Assembly (NCBI RefSeq): GCF_029623955.1
Contig: NZ_JARSBP010000004.1
Span: 1-64,000, forward strand
Direction of reading: 5' to 3'
Length of the DNA: 64,000 nucleotides
From: Mycobacterium sp. 236(2023)
GTDB lineage: Bacteria > Actinomycetota > Actinomycetes > Mycobacteriales > Mycobacteriaceae
Within the stretch, counting starts at the first letter, position 1. Every line of letters begins with the position of its first letter. The notes below the pieces were generated by a model. It did no database searches and had not been told where the DNA came from. It saw only the letters and a list, made by a program, of their open reading frames with translations. The position numbers and the translations under genes were made by a program. Shown in pieces: positions 63,150 through 64,000 of the stretch.

Positions 63150-64000
63150 GTGGCACCTGTCCGGCTGGTCGACATCATCGACGTGCTCGAGGCCGCCTAC
63201 CCTCCGCGTTTGGCGCAGAGTTGGGACTCCGTCGGGCTGGTCTGCGGAGACCCGGCAGACCCCGTCGAATCGGTGACGATCGCCGTCGACGCAACCACCG
63301 ACGTCGCCGCCCAGGTGCCCGACCGTGGGCTGCTGCTCGCGCATCATCCGCTGCTTCTGCGCGGTGTCGACACCGTCGCGGTCGGAACAGCCAAAGGCGG
63401 GCTGATCCACTCCCTGATCCGCACGGGCCGGGCGCTGTACACGGCGCACACCAACGCCGACAGCGCGTCGCCGGGGGTGTCCGACGCACTGGCCGACGCG
63501 CTCGGTCTCGACGTCGCCGAGGTGCTGTCGCCGGTTCCGGCAGGCCCGCCTCTTGACAAGTGGGCGGTGTTCGTCCCGGCCGAGAGTGCCGCCGCAGTGC
63601 GGGAGGCGATGTTCGCGGCGGGTGCGGGCCAAATCGGCGACTACTCGCAGTGCAGCTGGAGCGTGCCAGGCACGGGGCAATTCCTTCCCGGCGACGGCGC
63701 CTCGCCGGCGATCGGCACGGTAGGTGCCGTCGAGCACGTGGCCGAGGACCGCGTCGAGATGGTTGCGCCCGCGGCGCGGCGGGCCGCGGTGCTCGCCGGC
63801 TTGCGCGCCGCACATCCCTACGAGGAGCCGGCCTTCGACCTCATCGCGTTGCAGACGCCGCCGGGCGATGTTGGACTGGGACGCATCGCGACGCTGGCCC
63901 AGCCGGAACCGTTGTCGGCGTTCGTCGCCCGCGTACGCGACGGGCTGCCGGCGACGTCGTGGGGGATCCGCGCGGCGGGCGACCCCACGGCGATGGTGTC
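63150..64000 (+). CDS. NIF3/YbgI-family metal-binding protein (Rv2230c type), 3' end beyond window
   Basis: The visible 283 residues start at GTG 63150 ([20 protein letters not shown]). Family motifs are [11 protein letters not shown], the metal-binding [11 protein letters not shown] and [14 protein letters not shown], and a PII-like insert region ([10 protein letters not shown]). The second metal motif should lie beyond the window edge. The family has been linked to GTP cyclohydrolase-like folds without a settled function. It is divergent from ptkA with a 65-bp gap. Confidence 0.88.
   Translation, partial: MAPVRLVDIIDVLEAAYPPRLAQSWDSVGLVCGDPADPVESVTIAVDATTDVAAQVPDRGLLLAHHPLLLRGVDTVAVGTAKGGLIHSLIRTGRALYTAHTNADSASPGVSDALADALGLDVAEVLSPVPAGPPLDKWAVFVPAESAAAVREAMFAAGAGQIGDYSQCSWSVPGTGQFLPGDGASPAIGTVGAVEHVAEDRVEMVAPAARRAAVLAGLRAAHPYEEPAFDLIALQTPPGDVGLGRIATLAQPEPLSAFVARVRDGLPATSWGIRAAGDPTAMV

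Overview
The window comes from a fast-growing mycobacterium (Mycolicibacterium type). The flanks follow the gene order of the M. tuberculosis Rv2259-to-Rv2230c locus, in flipped orientation. On the left are mscR, an Rv2258c-type methyltransferase, a serine hydrolase, DUF3145, dagK, an FAD oxidase, a TetR regulator, glpD1, the FAS-II operon (mabR-fabD-acpM-kasA-kasB-accD6), aceE, a lipoprotein, a DUF3052 gene, ahpE and tRNA-Val(UAC). On the right are a lipoprotein, a SOUL protein, a 2-keto acid decarboxylase, an amidohydrolase, cobD, SURF1, ptpA, ptkA and a NIF3-family gene. M. tuberculosis locus names are from memory; no search was run.

Between the tRNA-Val gene and a 44-bp copy of its 3' half at 55090-55133 lies an integrated element of 36,270 bp. 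Its left end carries a tyrosine integrase, an excisionase and a helix-turn-helix protein. Next come small plasmid-like genes (a ribbon-helix-helix protein and a tiny membrane protein) and degraded stretches.

At 25.3-31.8 kb is a metabolic cargo block: TetR, hotdog thioesterase, Rossmann dehydrogenase, alpha/beta hydrolase, methyltransferase, membrane protein and an exported protein. Three AGAA-N6-TTCT palindromes lie in its promoters and fit a single TetR regulon. A related 29-bp near-palindrome occurs at each edge of the block (25226 and 31828), and the right-hand copy sits beside a serine resolvase gene that now carries an in-frame TAG.

From 32.5 to 44.5 kb are an uncharacterised two-gene operon (a glycine-rich membrane/coiled-coil protein and a 426-aa partner), an exported protein with a WXG-containing ESX-associated-type protein, and a 1,533-aa MobF relaxase with a divergent small accessory gene and a likely oriT region. 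No coupling protein or type IV secretion genes are present, so the element looks mobilisable rather than self-transmissible, unless a host system supplies the channel.

The right part (45.4-54.7 kb) is a defence island: a NACHT ATPase with an N-terminal PD-(D/E)XK-like nuclease domain, an OLD-type ATPase-TOPRIM nuclease and an MbcTA-like RES/Xre toxin-antitoxin pair. Truncated or frameshifted genes (a phosphoribosyltransferase fragment, an aminoglycoside-phosphotransferase-like gene and an HNH-like gene) mark past insertions and decay. The best candidates for undescribed biology are the two-gene operon at 32.6-35.1 kb, the TetR-governed cargo with its bracketing palindromes, and the relaxase with ESX-type neighbours.
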